Assembly: GCF_003097535.1 (NCBI RefSeq)
Contig: NZ_CP029187.1
Location: 124,001-188,000 of the forward strand
DNA length: 64,000 bases
Direction: 5' to 3'
DNA from: Flavobacterium pallidum
GTDB taxonomy: Bacteria > Bacteroidota > Bacteroidia > Flavobacteriales > Flavobacteriaceae
This document shows, in pieces, positions 1 to 8,442 of the stretch. The translations under genes were made by a program, and so were the position numbers. The notes beneath the pieces were generated by a model. It did no database searches and had not been told where the DNA came from. It worked only from the letters and a program-made list of their open reading frames with translations. How positions within the stretch are numbered: position 1 is the first letter of the stretch; each line of letters starts with the position of its first letter.

Positions 1-167
1 TTCGGTTCCTTTTCGATATCGGCGATGTTTTCAAGATTCCCGGCATACGTCAGCGCATCAAGGTTTACGATGCGGTAATCCGGATATTGTTTTACAAACC
101 TTCTGACGACATGCGAACCGATGAATCCGGCACCTCCTGTAATCAATATTTTCTTTACTGACTTCAT
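1..167 (-). CDS. rfbB: dTDP-glucose 4,6-dehydratase, N-terminal fragment (runs off window)
   Basis: The first 55 codons are present; the rest lies beyond base 1. The product begins [20 protein letters not shown], the Rossmann nucleotide-binding motif TGGAGFIG of extended short-chain dehydrogenases. It continues with [14 protein letters not shown], which is characteristic of RfbB/RmlB, the enzyme converting dTDP-glucose to dTDP-4-keto-6-deoxyglucose for rhamnose and related deoxysugars. The gene lies 80 bp downstream of the NusG-like gene on the same strand, so it is probably the first biosynthetic gene of a polysaccharide operon continuing outside the window. The family call rests on the N-terminus alone. 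Another NAD-dependent sugar dehydratase is possible but less likely. Confidence 0.85.
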   Translation of the reverse strand, partial: MKSVKKILITGGAGFIGSHVVRRFVKQYPDYRIVNLDALTYAGNLENIADIEKEP

Positions 168-187
168 ATTTTTAATACTTTTTTAAA

Positions 188-223
188 TGGCTTCGCCGTG
201 TCAGTCCCACAATGTGGCCTGAC
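188..223 (-). promoter_or_regulatory. Two tandem RNA hairpins between the NusG-like gene and rfbB
   Basis: Read on the minus strand, 223-200 can fold as GTCAG/CTGAC closing an inner CCAC/GTGG stem. It is followed at once by a GGC-GAA-GCC mini-hairpin (197-189). There is no clean U-tract directly after, so this is not an obvious intrinsic terminator. The position just after a NusG paralog and before the first sugar gene suggests an RNA element for the antiterminator or a processing site. That role is inference. Confidence 0.4.
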
Positions 224-247
224 CTGGCAATGATTCTATTTTCAGTT

Positions 248-718
248 TTAAGCGCTTTCGTGCTTAATGAGCGTGATAAGGATCCCCATTTCCTGAAGGA
301 TAATTTTCACACTGTTTTTATTCACCTGGCTCACCGTTCCCAGTTTTCCCTGAAAAGGACCGTGCGGGATGCTGATCGGGCTGCCTGGTTTCAGGCTTGT
401 TATTTCTGTCTTAAATACCGCCTCTTTCAGGCTGTCCTTAAGCGCTTCAATTTCTTCGTTCCGTATCACCGCGGGCTTTCCAAGCCAAAAAAGATAACGT
501 ACGACTCCGGGGACCTGGAATACTTTTTCCCTTTCATTTTCAGTGACATTTACAAAAACGTAAGAACTGATCAGCGGTGTTTCCACTTTTTTCTTCCTGT
601 CCGACCATTGCCTGATTTGTGTTACCAGCGGGCAATAGACTTCTATTCCGATATTTTCCAGGCGTAAGGCAACTTTTTTTTCATTGCGTGCCTGCGTATA
701 AATTACAAACCAGGGCAT
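248..718 (-). CDS. NusG-family transcription antiterminator (UpxY/RfaH/LoaP-like)
   Basis: A 156-residue protein with an N-terminal NGN domain (MPWFVIYTQARNEKKVALRL to about residue 100) and a C-terminal KOW domain (about 112-156, with GPFQGKLGTVSQV). Housekeeping NusG has the same two domains, but this one sits at the head of a polysaccharide operon, as do the specialised NusG paralogs UpxY in Bacteroides, RfaH and LoaP. These stop RNA polymerase from terminating early in long exopolysaccharide operons. Its ATG overlaps the stop of the upstream winged-helix gene in TAATG, so the two are translationally coupled. Inferred targets are rfbB and genes beyond the window. Confidence 0.85.
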   Translation of the reverse strand: MPWFVIYTQARNEKKVALRLENIGIEVYCPLVTQIRQWSDRKKKVETPLISSYVFVNVTENEREKVFQVPGVVRYLFWLGKPAVIRNEEIEALKDSLKEAVFKTEITSLKPGSPISIPHGPFQGKLGTVSQVNKNSVKIILQEMGILITLIKHESA

Positions 719-1239
719 TATACCGTCGGTTTGTGGTTTTCATAAATCACGAGGCCCTTGTCATCGTCATAGTCACTCATTAAAAAGAACTCGACCTTGC
801 GCTTTATCTCATTTTCAATCTTGGCCCCCAGTTTGTCAATGTAGCTTGCATGCAAATTCTGCCCGACTAAAATCACCTGGATCGTACCGCTGTCATTGCC
901 ATTGGCATAATCCCCGATGATTACTACCTTTTCCACATCGCCCATACGTTGCAGGATCATTTCGACCATGGCCTCGATCCCGATATGGTGACGCACGATT
1001 TTTTGTATGATGGCAAACAGCGGATGCTTGATATTCGCCTTGTAAATAATTTTATTTTTGCTGGTTTCCTTTTCCAGGAATCCGGCATCCATCAGGTTGT
1101 TGAGCTCTTTTCGGATGGCGTTTGTGGATTCGTTCAACTCTTCTGCCAGGCCACGCAGGTAGCCATTGGTAGCGACATTCATGAAAAATTTCACCAATAT
1201 CCTTAATCTCGTCTTTGAAGTAATAAGTGATTCGAGCAT
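718..1239 (-). CDS. Winged-helix DNA-binding regulator with a nucleotidyltransferase-like C-terminal half
   Basis: A 173-residue protein. Residues 1-75 form a winged helix-turn-helix of the ArsR/MarR type (TSKTRLRILVKFFMN, then RGLAEELNESTNAIRKELNNL as the recognition region). The second half (VEKVVIIGDYANGNDSGTIQVILVG) resembles the MNT nucleotidyltransferase fold, but I do not see an intact GSxxxxDxD catalytic motif, so it is probably a ligand- or protein-binding domain. It is the first gene of its transcription unit, with its own promoter at 1260-1291 after the ugd terminator, and is coupled to the NusG paralog. A role in controlling the polysaccharide genes is inferred from position. Confidence 0.7.
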   Translation of the reverse strand: MLESLITSKTRLRILVKFFMNVATNGYLRGLAEELNESTNAIRKELNNLMDAGFLEKETSKNKIIYKANIKHPLFAIIQKIVRHHIGIEAMVEMILQRMGDVEKVVIIGDYANGNDSGTIQVILVGQNLHASYIDKLGAKIENEIKRKVEFFLMSDYDDDKGLVIYENHKPTV

Positions 1240-1259
1240 GAGTTAAACCGAGTGAGTAA

Positions 1260-1291
1260 CAAAAGTACTCTTTTTAACATAAAAAAAACAA
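1260..1291 (-). promoter_or_regulatory. Promoter for the regulator/NusG-like unit
   Basis: On the minus strand there is TTG (1291-1289), a 21-nt spacer and TACTTTTG (1267-1260). This fits the Flavobacterium -33/-7 consensus TTG...TAnnTTTG. The -7 box ends 20 nt before the ATG at 1239. Confidence 0.6.
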
Positions 1292-1293
1292 AA

Positions 1294-1315
1294 AGCCCTT
1301 AAAATTTTAAGGGCT
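1294..1315 (-). terminator. Perfect palindromic terminator after ugd
   Basis: The two 11-bp arms AGCCCTTAAAA/TTTTAAGGGCT form an exact palindrome. On the minus strand it is followed by TTTTTG and a run of eight T. It lies 25 bp after the ugd stop and separates the export and precursor genes from the downstream regulator unit. Confidence 0.85.
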
Positions 1316-1340
1316 CATATTATTTGAAAAATAGTATTTA

Positions 1341-2738
1341 CTAATTTGTACTTCCTACCGACTGTACAATGAATCCTATAGCGGTCAGTTTTGGAGTATC
1401 CAAAATGTTCCTGCCATCAAATACGAATGCTGGTTTCTGCATATTATCATAAATTTTCTGCCAGTCGTATTCCCTGAATTCATCCCATTCTGTAAGGATG
1501 GCCACCGCATGGGCACCTTTGCAAACTTCATAAGGATCATCCATCACATTAATACCTTTCTTATTAAGATCTGACGGGCGTGACTGGAGGTAATCCAAAT
1601 CGGCAAGTACCTGTTTTTCTTTTACCTGTGGATCGAAAACGGCGATGTTGGCCTGTTCGTTCAGCAAATAATCCGAAACATAAATTGCTGCGGATTCGCG
1701 CGTATCGTTGGTATCTTTCTTGAATGCCCATCCGAGGAACGCAATTTTCTTCCCGGAAACCGTGTTATATAATGTCTGTACGATGTTTGCAGCAAACCTC
1801 CTTTTCTGGTGGTCGTTCATGATGATGACCTGCACCCAGTAATCGGCCACTTCATGGAGTCCGTAAGACTTGGCAATATAAACCAGGTTCAGGATATCCT
1901 TCTGGAAACAAGACCCGCCGAAACCCACTGATGATTTCAGGAACTTCGGCCCGATACGGCTGTCCATCCCGATGGCGCGCGCCACTTCATTGACATCTGC
2001 GCCGGTCTTTTCACACAATTCGGACATGGCATTAATCGAAGAAACCCTTTGCGCCAGGAATGCATTTGCCGTCAGTTTTGACAGCTCCGACGACCACACA
2101 TTGGTGGTGAGGATGCGTTCTTTAGGAACCCAGTTGGCATACACTTCCACCAAAGAATTGATGGCCTGCTCGCCTTCCGGACTGGTTTCTCCACCGATGA
2201 GCACACGGTCCGGCTGGAGTAAATCCTGCACCGCTGTACCTTCGGCTAAAAATTCAGGGTTTGATAAAATCTGGAAATGAACGCCGTTTCCGGTATTCTC
2301 CAAAATACTCTTTATGGCTTCGGCGGTCCTTACCGGAAGCGTCGATTTTTCAACTACAATCTTATCGTTTTTGGCAATGCTCGCAATCTGGCGCGCGCAC
2401 AGTTCGATGTATTTCAAATCAGCTGCCATTCCTTTACCTAATCCGTAGGTTTTTGTAGGCGTATTTACGGAAATAAAAATCATCTGTGCTTCATCAATGG
2501 CCTTATCCACCTCAGTTGAAAAAAACAGGTTGCGTCCGCGTGCTTCCCCAACCAGTTCACTCAGTCCCGGCTCATAAATCGGAATATTCTCCACGTTCTC
2601 ATCATTCCATGCAGCGATCCTCTCCGCATTCAGGTCGACAACGGTCACTTTAATATGAGGACATTTCTGGGCTATGATTGCCATGGTCGGACCGCCCACA
2701 TAACCGGCCCCGATGCAACAAATGTTTGTAATTTTCAT
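1341..2738 (-). CDS. ugd: UDP-glucose 6-dehydrogenase
   Basis: A 465-residue enzyme oxidising UDP-glucose to UDP-glucuronate with two NAD+. The N-terminal Rossmann motif is GAGYVGGP (residues 10-17). The catalytic cysteine is Cys277 in [11 protein letters not shown], and the conserved [12 protein letters not shown] segment lies near 220-231. Length and motifs such as [20 protein letters not shown] match the longer, animal-like class common in Bacteroidota. It follows a second, different UDP-sugar dehydrogenase by 32 bp and ends at a strong terminator. UDP-glucuronate would supply an acidic sugar for the surface polysaccharide. Confidence 0.95.
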   Translation of the reverse strand: MKITNICCIGAGYVGGPTMAIIAQKCPHIKVTVVDLNAERIAAWNDENVENIPIYEPGLSELVGEARGRNLFFSTEVDKAIDEAQMIFISVNTPTKTYGLGKGMAADLKYIELCARQIASIAKNDKIVVEKSTLPVRTAEAIKSILENTGNGVHFQILSNPEFLAEGTAVQDLLQPDRVLIGGETSPEGEQAINSLVEVYANWVPKERILTTNVWSSELSKLTANAFLAQRVSSINAMSELCEKTGADVNEVARAIGMDSRIGPKFLKSSVGFGGSCFQKDILNLVYIAKSYGLHEVADYWVQVIIMNDHQKRRFAANIVQTLYNTVSGKKIAFLGWAFKKDTNDTRESAAIYVSDYLLNEQANIAVFDPQVKEKQVLADLDYLQSRPSDLNKKGINVMDDPYEVCKGAHAVAILTEWDEFREYDWQKIYDNMQKPAFVFDGRNILDTPKLTAIGFIVQSVGSTN

Positions 2739-2770
2739 TGTATTAATATTTCAAAAGGATTGAATTCTTA

Positions 2771-4045
2771 TTATAATTTACCGTCGGCTTTACTGCCGAG
2801 TATGCCTTTTACGTCATATAAAACCGCATTCGGCTTTTTCAAAACATCGTAATCAATATCGCGGAATTCATGATGCGAAACGCCGAGCACAATGGCATCG
2901 AATTTTTCATCAGGAATGGTATTGGTCGTTTTCAGTTTGTATTCGTGCTGCACTTCGGCTGGATTCGCCCATGGATCATAGATAGAAACACGGATGCCAT
3001 ATTCTTCCAATGCAGCAATCACATCAACGATTTTAGTATTCCTTACGTCAGGGCAATTCTCTTTGAACGTAATTCCGAGCATCAGCAGTTCAGCACCATT
3101 TACGACAACACCATTCCGTATCATCAGCTTAACGACTTCGGAAGCCACATAAGAGCCCATACTGTCGTTGAGCCTCCTGCCCGCAAGGATGATTTCAGGA
3201 TGGTAACCGCACTCCTGCGCTTTTTGCGCAAGGTAATACGGATCCACACCGATGCAGTGCCCGCCAACCAATCCGGGACGGAAGGGAAGGAAATTCCATT
3301 TGGTACCGGCGGCTTCAAGGACGTCGTGCGTATCGATTCCGAGCTTGTTGAAAATCTTTGACAGTTCGTTGACGAAAGCAATGTTGATGTCGCGTTGTGA
3401 ATTTTCAATCACTTTGGCAGCTTCAGCCACTTTAATAGTCGGTGCGAGATGCGTTCCGGCGGTGATTACGGATTTGTATAACTGGTCTACTTTCTGTCCT
3501 ATTTCAGGCGTAGAACCAGCGGTTACTTTCAGGATTTTTTCGACGGTATGTTCTTTATCACCGGGGTTGATGCGCTCAGGGGAATAACCTGCGAAGAAAT
3601 CAACATTGAATTTCAGTCCGCTGATCTTTTCAAGCACCGGCACACATTCTTCTTCAGTAACACCGGGATAAACGGTCGATTCATAAATCACGATATCGCC
3701 TTTTTTAAGCACTTTACCCACCGTTTCACTTGACTTATATAAAGGGGTAAGGTCCGGGCGGTTGTTTTTATCAACGGGTGTCGGAACGGTCACTACGTAA
3801 TAGTTGCAGTCCTTGATATCTTCAGGATTTGCAGAGCACCAAAGTCCATTGGCGTTATCCGAAGCGCTTTTAAGCAAAACGGACTGCAGCAATTCTTTTT
3901 CAATTTCGAGGGTATTGTCCACTCCTACATTAAGCTCGTTAACGCGGTTCTGGTTGATGTCAAATCCTACAACGGAGTATTTGGTTGCAAATAATCGTGC
4001 CAATGGCAAACCAACATATCCTAAACCTATGACTGCTATTTTCAT
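2771..4045 (-). CDS. UDP-N-acetyl-hexosamine 6-dehydrogenase (WbpA/TviB/WbpO-like)
   Basis: A 424-residue UDP-sugar dehydrogenase. The N-terminus MKIAVIGLGYVGLPLARLFA is the NAD-binding motif, and the catalytic cysteine is Cys264 in GGHCIGVDPYYL. The GGHCIGVDPYYL form and the FAGYSPERINPGD motif are typical of the branch acting on UDP-GlcNAc or UDP-GalNAc rather than UDP-glucose. It makes the corresponding hexosaminuronic acid. The next gene upstream, 15 bp away, encodes a 4-epimerase, a pairing seen in Vi-antigen and O-antigen loci (TviB/TviC, WbpO/WbpP). Whether GlcNAc or GalNAc is the substrate cannot be told from sequence alone. Confidence 0.9.
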   Translation of the reverse strand: MKIAVIGLGYVGLPLARLFATKYSVVGFDINQNRVNELNVGVDNTLEIEKELLQSVLLKSASDNANGLWCSANPEDIKDCNYYVVTVPTPVDKNNRPDLTPLYKSSETVGKVLKKGDIVIYESTVYPGVTEEECVPVLEKISGLKFNVDFFAGYSPERINPGDKEHTVEKILKVTAGSTPEIGQKVDQLYKSVITAGTHLAPTIKVAEAAKVIENSQRDINIAFVNELSKIFNKLGIDTHDVLEAAGTKWNFLPFRPGLVGGHCIGVDPYYLAQKAQECGYHPEIILAGRRLNDSMGSYVASEVVKLMIRNGVVVNGAELLMLGITFKENCPDVRNTKIVDVIAALEEYGIRVSIYDPWANPAEVQHEYKLKTTNTIPDEKFDAIVLGVSHHEFRDIDYDVLKKPNAVLYDVKGILGSKADGKL

Positions 4046-4060
4046 TTTTTACGCTTTGTG

Positions 4061-5032
4061 TTATTTGAGATTGTTCCAATACCAGTTTACGGCCTGTTTT
4101 AATCCTTCGCGCATGGAATATTGGGGATTGTAACCCATCAGGTTTTTCGCTTTGTCAATGCTGGCAAGCGAATGCGGAATATCACCGGCGCGGTTCGGTC
4201 CGTAAACCACTTCAACATTGGCTATGGCCGGATCGTGTTCAGCCAGGAATTCCCTGAGGTAACCGACGAGGTCGTTGAGCGTGGTGCGGTCGCCGAAAGC
4301 CGTATTGTAAACTGTATTTACCGCTTCGGGATTTTGGGTGGTCATCGCCAGTTCATTCATCTGGATGACGTTATCAATATAAGTGAAATCCCTTGAATAA
4401 TTTCCATCGCCGTTGATGACGGGACTTTCGTAATTCATAAACTGCATCACGAATTTCGGGATTACGGCAGCATACGCCCCTTTTGGGTCCTGCTTCCTTC
4501 CGAATACATTAAAATATCTTAATCCGATGGTTTCCAGCCCGTAGGTCTTACTGAAAATATCGGCGTACAATTCATTTACATATTTTGTGATGGCATAAGG
4601 GGAAAGCGGTTTCCCTATAACATGCTCTACTTTTGGCAAACTTTCAGAATCACCATAAGTGGAGGAACTGGCAGCAAATACAAACCTTTTCACATTGGCA
4701 TCACGCGAAGCCACCAACATATTGAGGAATCCGCTGACGTTTACATCATTGCTCGTCACGGGGTCATTGATAGACCTTGGAACTGAACCTAACGCAGCCT
4801 GATGCAATACATAATCCGCACCGCCGACTGCTTTTCTGCAATCGTCTATGTTCCTGATATCGCCTTCAACCAATGTGAAATTTGGATTTTCAAACAGGTG
4901 CTGGATATTGTGGCGGTGACCGGTGGCAAAATTATCAAGGCAAACCACCTTATAATTTTTGCCAATAAAATGTTCACAAAGATTAGAGCCTATAAATCCC
5001 GCCCCACCCGTAATCAATATAGTTGACTGCAT
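4061..5032 (-). CDS. UDP-sugar 4-epimerase (WbpP/TviC-like, extended SDR)
   Basis: A 323-residue NAD-dependent epimerase. It shows TGGAGFIG at residues 8-15 and the catalytic Tyr146/Lys150 in SPYAITKY, with the serine triad region ASSSTYG at 121-127. It most resembles UDP-GlcNAc/GalNAc 4-epimerases of O-antigen loci. The frame is open to a TTG at 5050, but a perfect TATATTTG box (5055-5048) overlaps that codon. I therefore start at the ATG at 5032, which places the glycine motif at the usual distance. It would interconvert UDP-HexNAc for the dehydrogenase encoded 15 bp downstream. Confidence 0.9.
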   Translation of the reverse strand: MQSTILITGGAGFIGSNLCEHFIGKNYKVVCLDNFATGHRHNIQHLFENPNFTLVEGDIRNIDDCRKAVGGADYVLHQAALGSVPRSINDPVTSNDVNVSGFLNMLVASRDANVKRFVFAASSSTYGDSESLPKVEHVIGKPLSPYAITKYVNELYADIFSKTYGLETIGLRYFNVFGRKQDPKGAYAAVIPKFVMQFMNYESPVINGDGNYSRDFTYIDNVIQMNELAMTTQNPEAVNTVYNTAFGDRTTLNDLVGYLREFLAEHDPAIANVEVVYGPNRAGDIPHSLASIDKAKNLMGYNPQYSMREGLKQAVNWYWNNLK

Positions 5033-5047
5033 ATTTGAAAATTTGTG

Positions 5048-5055
5048 CAAATATA
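5048..5055 (-). promoter_or_regulatory. -7 box ahead of the epimerase gene
   Basis: The minus strand reads TATATTTG, a perfect TAnnTTTG, 15 nt before the ATG at 5032. No clear TTG is seen at the -33 spacing. It suggests an internal promoter within the polysaccharide operon. Confidence 0.45.
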
Positions 5056-5095
5056 TGATTTATAATTTCATTAACAGCTGTTGCGTAATCGCAGT

Positions 5096-7582
5096 TTAGT
5101 CGCCTTTGTTTTTACGCAGCGAAATATCGCCAATGATAAACTTGAGGGCCCTGACAAAAATATTCCCTTTCTTGTCATCTTCATGGTAACCGTTGGAATA
5201 GCTTCCGTAACCGTAGCCATAACCATAACTGTAACCGTAGCCATAACCATATTTTGCCTTGCTTTCGAAACTGTTCAGGATGATGCTGACATTGTCAATT
5301 TCATCCCGCTTGTATCTGGTATTCAATAGGGTAATCATGTCCTTTTTGGTAAAATTCTGCCTGATGACATACAATATCACATCAGAATATGGTGCCAGTT
5401 CCAACGCATCAGAAACCAACCCGATAGGAGGCGTGTCCAGGATAATGTAGTCATATTTTTCCTTCAGCAGCAAAAGCATGTCGCGCATGCCATCGCTAAG
5501 GATCAGTTCGGCGGGGTTTGGCGGAATCGGTCCGGAGGTAATGACATCCAGGAAGGGGATGTGTGTCGGCTGGATGATTTCATCAAGCGTTTTTTGCCCA
5601 ATCAGGTAATTCACGGCACCGATATCATTGCTGATTTTAAAATCCCCGAAAATCTTAGGCTTCCTTAAATCCAACCCAATAATGATGGTCTTCTTTTCGC
5701 TCATTGCAAACACGGTCGCGATATTAATGGAGCAAAAGGTCTTGCCTTCACCGCTCACCGACGAAGTAATCATCAAAGTCTTGGCTCCCGATACGTTTTG
5801 TTTTTTGTACAGGAACTGCAGCGAAGAACGGATGGCCCTGAAAGATTCGGACAAGGCCGACTTTGGTCTTTCAAATACAGAAAGGTTCGAGTCGGTGTGC
5901 TTTTTACCGATGACACCTATCAATGGGATTGTCGTCAGTTTGGACACATCATCGGTATTCTGGATGGAATTGTTGACGAAGAAAATCCCGAATACGAAGA
6001 GCAATGGTATAATAAAACCTAAAAATAACGCCAGCACATAATTGACACCTGTTTTCGGGCCTACCAATCCGCCACCGACATCTTTTGCAGGGTCGATAAA
6101 TTTGATATCGGATACATTTGCGGCCTTGACAATATCCGCCTCGGTCCTTTTTTTCAGGAAATCATTGTAGATATTGCTGTTAAGATCGTATTTTCTCTGG
6201 ATTTTAAGGAGTTCCTGCTGGTCTTCCGGAAGTTGTTTTATGGAATTGTTGGCCTTATTCATATTCCCGGTCACCATATTCATTTCATATTGCAGCGCCG
6301 ATTTTGCAGAAACGATATTTTCAAGCAATATGTTTTTAATAGCGTCCATCTGGTTGTCAAAATCATCAAACATCTTCTTGCTCTTCACTGCGTATTTCAT
6401 TTCTGAACGTTGCGTGGAAAGTGAAATCAGTTTTGAGACGTTTACCACAATATTCGGGTCTTCTATGCCTGCTACTGCCGGTGCCGTTAGTTTTGAAAAA
6501 TCACTTTCGTTTTTCAGGTAATTCCGTAAATTGTTGTAATAGGCAATTTTTCTGGCCACTTCATCTTTTTTGATCTCATATTCCAAAAGTTGCCCGTTGA
6601 TTTGCGCACCACCTCCTTCAATCTGCACGAGGTTTTTTCCTTTTGTAAATGCTTTGAGCTCATCGCCTGTACGCTTAATCTGGTCTTCCATGGCGATCAT
6701 CGTACTGTCTATAAAGTTGATGGTGTTGGTCGCAAATTGGTTTTTCGCAGCCAGCTCATTCTCTTTCAGGACCTGTACCGTAGTGTTAAGGTATTTTACG
6801 ATCCTGGCTTTATTGGTGCCCTGGAGTGACAACTTCAGTATTGATCCACCTTTCGCATCCGCTTCAACATTGATGCCCTGGTATCCGGAAACGGTGCCGT
6901 CAAAACTGTTAAACCGGACAAAATATATATTTCCTTTGTAAAAACCAGGGTTGTCTTTTATAAACAACTTCCAGTTCAGGAACGGCAGTTTTACTTTTTC
7001 GCCCGTCCTGAAATTGGCTTTGAATTCCCCTTTGGATACGGCTGTGCTGCTATTAGAATTATCGGAATAATTGATCAGGCCGGCGCTGTCACTCTCAAAA
7101 TTGATATAGACCTGGTATACGCTTTCGCTCAAAAAAGTAATCCTGATAGGGATCCCTGCAAGCTGTCCGTACTTTTTATCAAATTCAACATAAAATGGTG
7201 CCTCTCCATAAGCATCAATCATGTTGTATTTACCTTCCTTAAGATAATCGATGAAGAAATCAAGCTTACTGACCACCAATTCATTGTGTGACCGTGACCT
7301 TAAGGTGGAAGCAATCGTCTGGACCTGGTCTGAAGTACCGCCCCAGTTGAAGACCAGGCTGGTATTCGCTGTAAAAAAAGGGTTGTTCTCTTCTTTCACG
7401 GAAATGGTGGTTTCCAATCCATATATTTTCTCCTTCCTGATATTGACCTGGTATGCAATCGTGAAAGCAACAATCCAGCTTACCAGGAACCAACGCCAAT
7501 AACTGGCAGTCTTTATCAGAAAGCCTTTAAAATCAAAACTGTTCTCACTTTCAAAAAAAGAAAAATCCTTGGTATCGAGCAT
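5096..7582 (-). CDS. wzc: Wzc-like polysaccharide co-polymerase / BY-type tyrosine autokinase
   Basis: An 828-residue inner-membrane protein with two membrane segments (about 30-46 and 513-535) bracketing a large periplasmic Wzz-type domain with coiled-coil stretches (about 270-480). The cytoplasmic BY-kinase follows: Walker A SSVSGEGKT (607-615), Walker A' GLDLRKP (636-642) and Walker B YIILDTPP (712-719). The C-terminal tail, about 777-800, is a Tyr/Gly-rich cluster, the usual autophosphorylation site of this family. With the Wza-like lipoprotein encoded 10 bp upstream it would control chain length and export. The Walker A' motif has Gly where many family members have Asp, so metal binding may differ slightly. 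Confidence 0.93.
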   Translation of the reverse strand: MLDTKDFSFFESENSFDFKGFLIKTASYWRWFLVSWIVAFTIAYQVNIRKEKIYGLETTISVKEENNPFFTANTSLVFNWGGTSDQVQTIASTLRSRSHNELVVSKLDFFIDYLKEGKYNMIDAYGEAPFYVEFDKKYGQLAGIPIRITFLSESVYQVYINFESDSAGLINYSDNSNSSTAVSKGEFKANFRTGEKVKLPFLNWKLFIKDNPGFYKGNIYFVRFNSFDGTVSGYQGINVEADAKGGSILKLSLQGTNKARIVKYLNTTVQVLKENELAAKNQFATNTINFIDSTMIAMEDQIKRTGDELKAFTKGKNLVQIEGGGAQINGQLLEYEIKKDEVARKIAYYNNLRNYLKNESDFSKLTAPAVAGIEDPNIVVNVSKLISLSTQRSEMKYAVKSKKMFDDFDNQMDAIKNILLENIVSAKSALQYEMNMVTGNMNKANNSIKQLPEDQQELLKIQRKYDLNSNIYNDFLKKRTEADIVKAANVSDIKFIDPAKDVGGGLVGPKTGVNYVLALFLGFIIPLLFVFGIFFVNNSIQNTDDVSKLTTIPLIGVIGKKHTDSNLSVFERPKSALSESFRAIRSSLQFLYKKQNVSGAKTLMITSSVSGEGKTFCSINIATVFAMSEKKTIIIGLDLRKPKIFGDFKISNDIGAVNYLIGQKTLDEIIQPTHIPFLDVITSGPIPPNPAELILSDGMRDMLLLLKEKYDYIILDTPPIGLVSDALELAPYSDVILYVIRQNFTKKDMITLLNTRYKRDEIDNVSIILNSFESKAKYGYGYGYSYGYGYGYGSYSNGYHEDDKKGNIFVRALKFIIGDISLRKNKGD
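5193..5255 (-). repeat. Tandem Tyr-Gly codon repeat in the wzc tail
   Basis: A run of alternating Tyr and Gly/Ser codons gives a short-period DNA repeat (units like CCGTAGCCATAA on the plus strand). It encodes about ten tyrosines in about 24 residues. It is coding, in frame and not a CRISPR array. Confidence 0.8.
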
Positions 7583-7592
7583 CTAATACGTT

Positions 7593-8384
7593 TTAATTTT
7601 TAAGCAATAAAAAGGTTGTTGTTGCCAAAGACAGGATGGTAATTATCGTGGTTAACGATTCTATACCGGTTTTCCCTGTTCCCCATGACTTTTGCTTTAA
7701 GGGCTTGACATAGATGTAATCGTTTGGCTGGATAAAATAATAAGGGCTTTGCATGGATTTTACATCGGTAAGGTCGATATCATGCATTTCGGTGCCGTAG
7801 GGGAACTGCCTGATGACCGTCACTGCCTTGCGGTCGCCGGTTATCGTGATATCCCCGGAATTTGCAAGGGCTTCCAGGATGGTCAGCTTTTCTGTAAAAA
7901 GCGTTTTGGATCCCGGACTCACAACCTCCCCGTTTACGGTAAATTTTATTCCTGCGAGCTTTACATTGACGAATATATCCGCTTCCTTGTTAAAATACGT
8001 TTCAAGCAATTCCTTTTCGATCTTCTGCCGGACTTCATCAAGCGTAAATCCCAGCACATTGACTTCGCCCAGAATGGGTATCCTGATGTTGCCGTGGTCA
8101 TCCACCGTAAAACCATTGAAATACAAGCTGGATTCTGATTCTCCTCCGCCGCCTTCAGCATTGGAGTTTTGGCTAAAAATCGCCACCAGTTTCTGGTCTA
8201 TTGCTTTGATCGTAATGCTTATGATGTCATTGGTCTGAAGCCTGTATGGCTTTAAGGAAACCGGATTTATGGGACTTACCGCTACAGTATCGGATTTATT
8301 CTGAAGGTAAACCATGTCTTTCGTGGGAATACAGGAAGTAAAAAATGCGCACAGCAATAATAAACACCACAATCTTATCTTCAT
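7593..8384 (-). CDS. wza: Wza-like polysaccharide export lipoprotein
   Basis: A 263-residue outer membrane lipoprotein. Its signal peptide MKIRLWCLLLLCAFFTSC ends in the lipobox cysteine Cys18. The poly-export domain follows (LQTNDIISITIKAIDQK through GNIRIPILGEVNVLGFTLDEV), then an SLBB-type segment (KFTVNGEVVSPGSKTL). A C-terminal hydrophobic helix (SLTTIITILSLATTTFLLL) resembles the Wza outer membrane helix. The frame opens at a TTG at 8405, but that codon overlaps the -7 box at 8403-8410. The ATG at 8384 gives a clean lipoprotein signal. It is the first gene of the export/precursor operon and works with the Wzc-like kinase. Confidence 0.92.
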   Translation of the reverse strand: MKIRLWCLLLLCAFFTSCIPTKDMVYLQNKSDTVAVSPINPVSLKPYRLQTNDIISITIKAIDQKLVAIFSQNSNAEGGGGESESSLYFNGFTVDDHGNIRIPILGEVNVLGFTLDEVRQKIEKELLETYFNKEADIFVNVKLAGIKFTVNGEVVSPGSKTLFTEKLTILEALANSGDITITGDRKAVTVIRQFPYGTEMHDIDLTDVKSMQSPYYFIQPNDYIYVKPLKQKSWGTGKTGIESLTTIITILSLATTTFLLLKN

Positions 8385-8402
8385 TTGAAATGTATTAGCA
8401 AA

Positions 8403-8410
8403 CAAATATA
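8403..8410 (-). promoter_or_regulatory. -7 box of the polysaccharide export operon
   Basis: The minus strand reads TATATTTG, a perfect TAnnTTTG, 18 nt before the ATG at 8384. It lies in the 58-bp gap after recR, so the operon need not depend on recR transcription. Confidence 0.5.
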
Positions 8411-8442
8411 GTTATAATTATAAAATCCATTAACCCTATTGC

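Noticed and set aside
5033-5050. Upstream TTG start for the epimerase
   Set aside because: The TTG overlaps the TATATTTG promoter box and adds six residues before the conserved glycine motif. The ATG at 5032 is better. The same reasoning was applied at 8405, 9174, 15955, 19157 and 31813.
5193-5255. Possible CRISPR or non-coding tandem repeat
   Set aside because: The repeat is in frame, encodes the Tyr-rich tail of the Wzc-like kinase, and has no regular spacers or cas genes nearby.
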